Assembly (NCBI GenBank): GCA_902500775.1
Contig: CABVRZ010000022.1
Location: 1 to 64,000 of the forward strand
Direction of reading: 5' to 3'
Source: an uncultured Nitrospira sp.
Lineage (GTDB): Bacteria > Nitrospirota > Nitrospiria > Nitrospirales > Nitrospiraceae
DNA length: 64,000 nt
Position numbers and translations under genes: made by a program. Below are positions 62,363 through 64,000 of this stretch, piece by piece; the stretch's first letter is position 1; each line of letters begins with the position of its first letter. The notes beneath the pieces are model-generated. The model made no database searches and was not told where the DNA came from. It worked only from the letters and a program-made list of their open reading frames with translations.

Positions 62363-63316
62363 ATGAGCCGGCAACATCACGAGGAGTCCGAGGTGAGTGA
62401 GGCTCGACGGCATCTGGATGATGAGATGGGTGCCGCCGAGACCGGGAGTCTGCCGGAGGAGCGTGAGCGTGAAACAGGTCGAGCGGAGGGCCTGGATACG
62501 CTCAAGAGCTATTTGCGTGAAGTTCGTCGCTCTACGTTGCTCACGTTTAAGGACGAGCAGCAACTTGGGAAACGCGTGATGGCCGGCGATGAGCGCGCTC
62601 GCCAACAAATGATCGAATCTAATCTGCGTCTGGTGATCAGCATCGGAAAGCGGTACATGCATCGAGGGTTTCCCTTTTCTGATATCGTCGAGGAAGGAAA
62701 TCTTGGGCTGATTAAAGCCGTCGAAAAATTCAACTACAAGCGGGGGTTTCGGTTTAGCACCTACGCGTCTTGGTGGATCAGGCAGTACATCGAACGTGCG
62801 ATTATCAATCAAGGGAAACTGGTTCGACTACCTGTCCATGTGGTGGAGCGGTTGAATCGTTATTTGAATCGCTCGGAGCAATTGATACAGGAACTCGGAC
62901 GTGAGCCGAGAGCGGTGGAAGTGGCGATCAAGATGAAGACCTCGGAAGCAGAGGTTTTGGATCTGAAACAGTTGGTTCGCACGACCTGTTCGCTGGATAG
63001 CCCGCTCAACGATCGCACGGACACATTTCTCCGTGATGTGATCGAAGATCCGACGGGACTATCCCCCGATGAGACTGCTGATGGGGTTCGACGCAGAACG
63101 GAACTGATGGCGTGGGTGAGGGAGTTGCCAGAAAAAGAGCAAACTGTTATTGTGTCAAGGTTCGGGCTTGATGGAGGGGAAGCGAAGACCTTGGAAGAAA
63201 TTGGGAAGACCATGGGGTTGACTCGAGAGCGCGTTCGGCAGATCGAAATGGCCGCGCTTGTCCGTCTTCGTCACACCATTGAGCGAAAAACCATGACACA
63301 GGCAGATCTGCTCTAG
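62363..63316 (+). CDS. RpoS-like sigma-70 family factor
   Basis: 317 residues. Region 1.2 [16 protein letters not shown], region 2 [60 protein letters not shown], region 3, and region 4 [29 protein letters not shown] are all present. No region 1.1, a group 2 sigma. RpoS or an RpoD paralogue; the name is not certain. Followed at five bases by apt. Confidence 0.9.
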   Translation: MSRQHHEESEVSEARRHLDDEMGAAETGSLPEERERETGRAEGLDTLKSYLREVRRSTLLTFKDEQQLGKRVMAGDERARQQMIESNLRLVISIGKRYMHRGFPFSDIVEEGNLGLIKAVEKFNYKRGFRFSTYASWWIRQYIERAIINQGKLVRLPVHVVERLNRYLNRSEQLIQELGREPRAVEVAIKMKTSEAEVLDLKQLVRTTCSLDSPLNDRTDTFLRDVIEDPTGLSPDETADGVRRRTELMAWVRELPEKEQTVIVSRFGLDGGEAKTLEEIGKTMGLTRERVRQIEMAALVRLRHTIERKTMTQADLL

Positions 63317-63321
63317 ATTCC

Positions 63322-63846
63322 GTGACCACTGTCAACTATCAAGCGCTTATTCGCGAAGTGCCGGACTTTCCAAAGCCCGGCATTCTCTTCTATGACATCA
63401 CCACATTGTTGAAAGATCCGGCCGCTCTTCGAAGTCTCTCAGACCAATTGACAGTGCGGTACCAAGATCGAAGGATTCGGAAGGTCGTTGGCATCGAGTC
63501 CCGGGGATTTATCTTTGGCGGCATTCTTGCGGCGAGACTGGGAGCTGGATTCGTTCCGGTTCGGAAGCCAGGGAAACTCCCGGCTGATTGCTATGAGGTC
63601 AAGTATAACCTCGAGTATGGCAACAGCAGTCTTGCCATACATCGGGACGCGATTGAGATGGGAGAGCACGTGTTGATCGTCGATGATCTCCTGGCAACTG
63701 GAGGGACGGCGGAAGCGACGGTGAATCTCGTCCGGCAGCTGGGGGGAACGTTAGTAGGGCTAGATTTCTTGGTTGAGTTGAAGGGTCTGAACGGACGTGA
63801 AAAACTCAGCGGATATGACGTGCATTCGACCATCATTTATCCATAA
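63322..63846 (+). CDS. apt: Adenine phosphoribosyltransferase
   Basis: 174 residues; salvages adenine with PRPP. GTG start at 63322. [30 protein letters not shown] and PRPP motif [16 protein letters not shown] present. Five bases after the sigma factor stop. Confidence 0.95.
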   Translation: MTTVNYQALIREVPDFPKPGILFYDITTLLKDPAALRSLSDQLTVRYQDRRIRKVVGIESRGFIFGGILAARLGAGFVPVRKPGKLPADCYEVKYNLEYGNSSLAIHRDAIEMGEHVLIVDDLLATGGTAEATVNLVRQLGGTLVGLDFLVELKGLNGREKLSGYDVHSTIIYP

Positions 63847-63960
63847 GTAAAAGGGGATGGGACGTATTTCCCCACCGCCTCGTTGAACGAGAATTGTGGC
63901 AATAAGAGAGAAGGCCGGTTGTAACCTTCCAAACTACCTAACTGCGGAGCACGCATCATT

Positions 63961-64000
63961 ATGGTGACGAAGGGGCCAGTGAAAAAGAAGGGCGAGATGA
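63961..64000 (+). CDS. 5' end of a gene truncated by the window
   Basis: ATG at 63961 opens a frame MVTKGPVKKKGEM that runs off the window. Lys-rich N-terminus; no call can be made. No clear ribosome binding site. Confidence 0.35.
   Translation, partial: MVTKGPVKKKGEM

Overview
This is an ordinary-density bacterial chromosome segment with about 65 protein genes, two tRNAs and several small mobile-element relics. Gene content and style point to the genus Nitrospira or a close relative (Nitrospirota): a split biotin-dependent pyruvate carboxylase pair, class II fumarase, a hemE-hemH-hemG run, a membrane fatty-acid desaturase, an NtrYX-type pair, a lipidated Tpx and many small secreted or Fe-S proteins. 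That assignment is inferred from recall of family make-up; no rRNA is present to confirm it.

Layout. 1-9 kb: a small zinc-ribbon protein behind two RNA hairpins, a two-helix membrane protein, a secreted phosphoesterase, fumC, an NlpC/P60-like lipoprotein, tex, and (minus) tenA with a SemiSWEET gene. 9-17 kb: sthA, a lipoprotein Tpx lacking the resolving Cys, and the pycA-pycB-hydrolase operon, then an outer-membrane-like protein and a 120-bp inverted-repeat element. 17-24 kb: envelope proteins, a nucleotidyltransferase, an fmdB/binding-protein/IPT operon, a DMT exporter and a desaturase. 24-28 kb: hemE-hemH-hemG. 28-33 kb: a flavin reductase divergent from a GAF-PAS sigma-54 activator, followed by a SnoaL-MBL-methyltransferase operon that carries a clear -24/-12 promoter and a four-half-site palindromic upstream element, so the activator probably controls the adjacent operon. 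33-38 kb: beta-propeller protein, methyltransferase, Sel1 protein and mazG.

38.2-41.1 kb is an accessory island: the last 45 codons of a dead integron-type integrase (catalytic Tyr replaced by Asp), two unrecognised ORFs that look like gene cassettes, a textbook 55-bp attC site, and a DUF433 antitoxin whose DUF5615 toxin partner has lost its middle. I regard this as a decayed integron.

41-64 kb returns to core genome: DUF1844 protein, ntrYX, purMN, tRNA-Ala(CGC), a four-gene phosphorelay/c-di-GMP cluster, a YqeY-like protein, MFS transporter, htpX, a cupredoxin coupled to a squalene/phytoene synthase, a minus-strand Fe-S protein operon, alanine dehydrogenase, tRNA-Pro(CGG), acyP, an RpoS-like sigma factor and apt.

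A recurring regulatory theme is that several monocistronic or first genes lack a Shine-Dalgarno sequence and instead have a -35/-10 promoter whose -10 box ends 6-9 nt before the ATG, which predicts leaderless transcripts.
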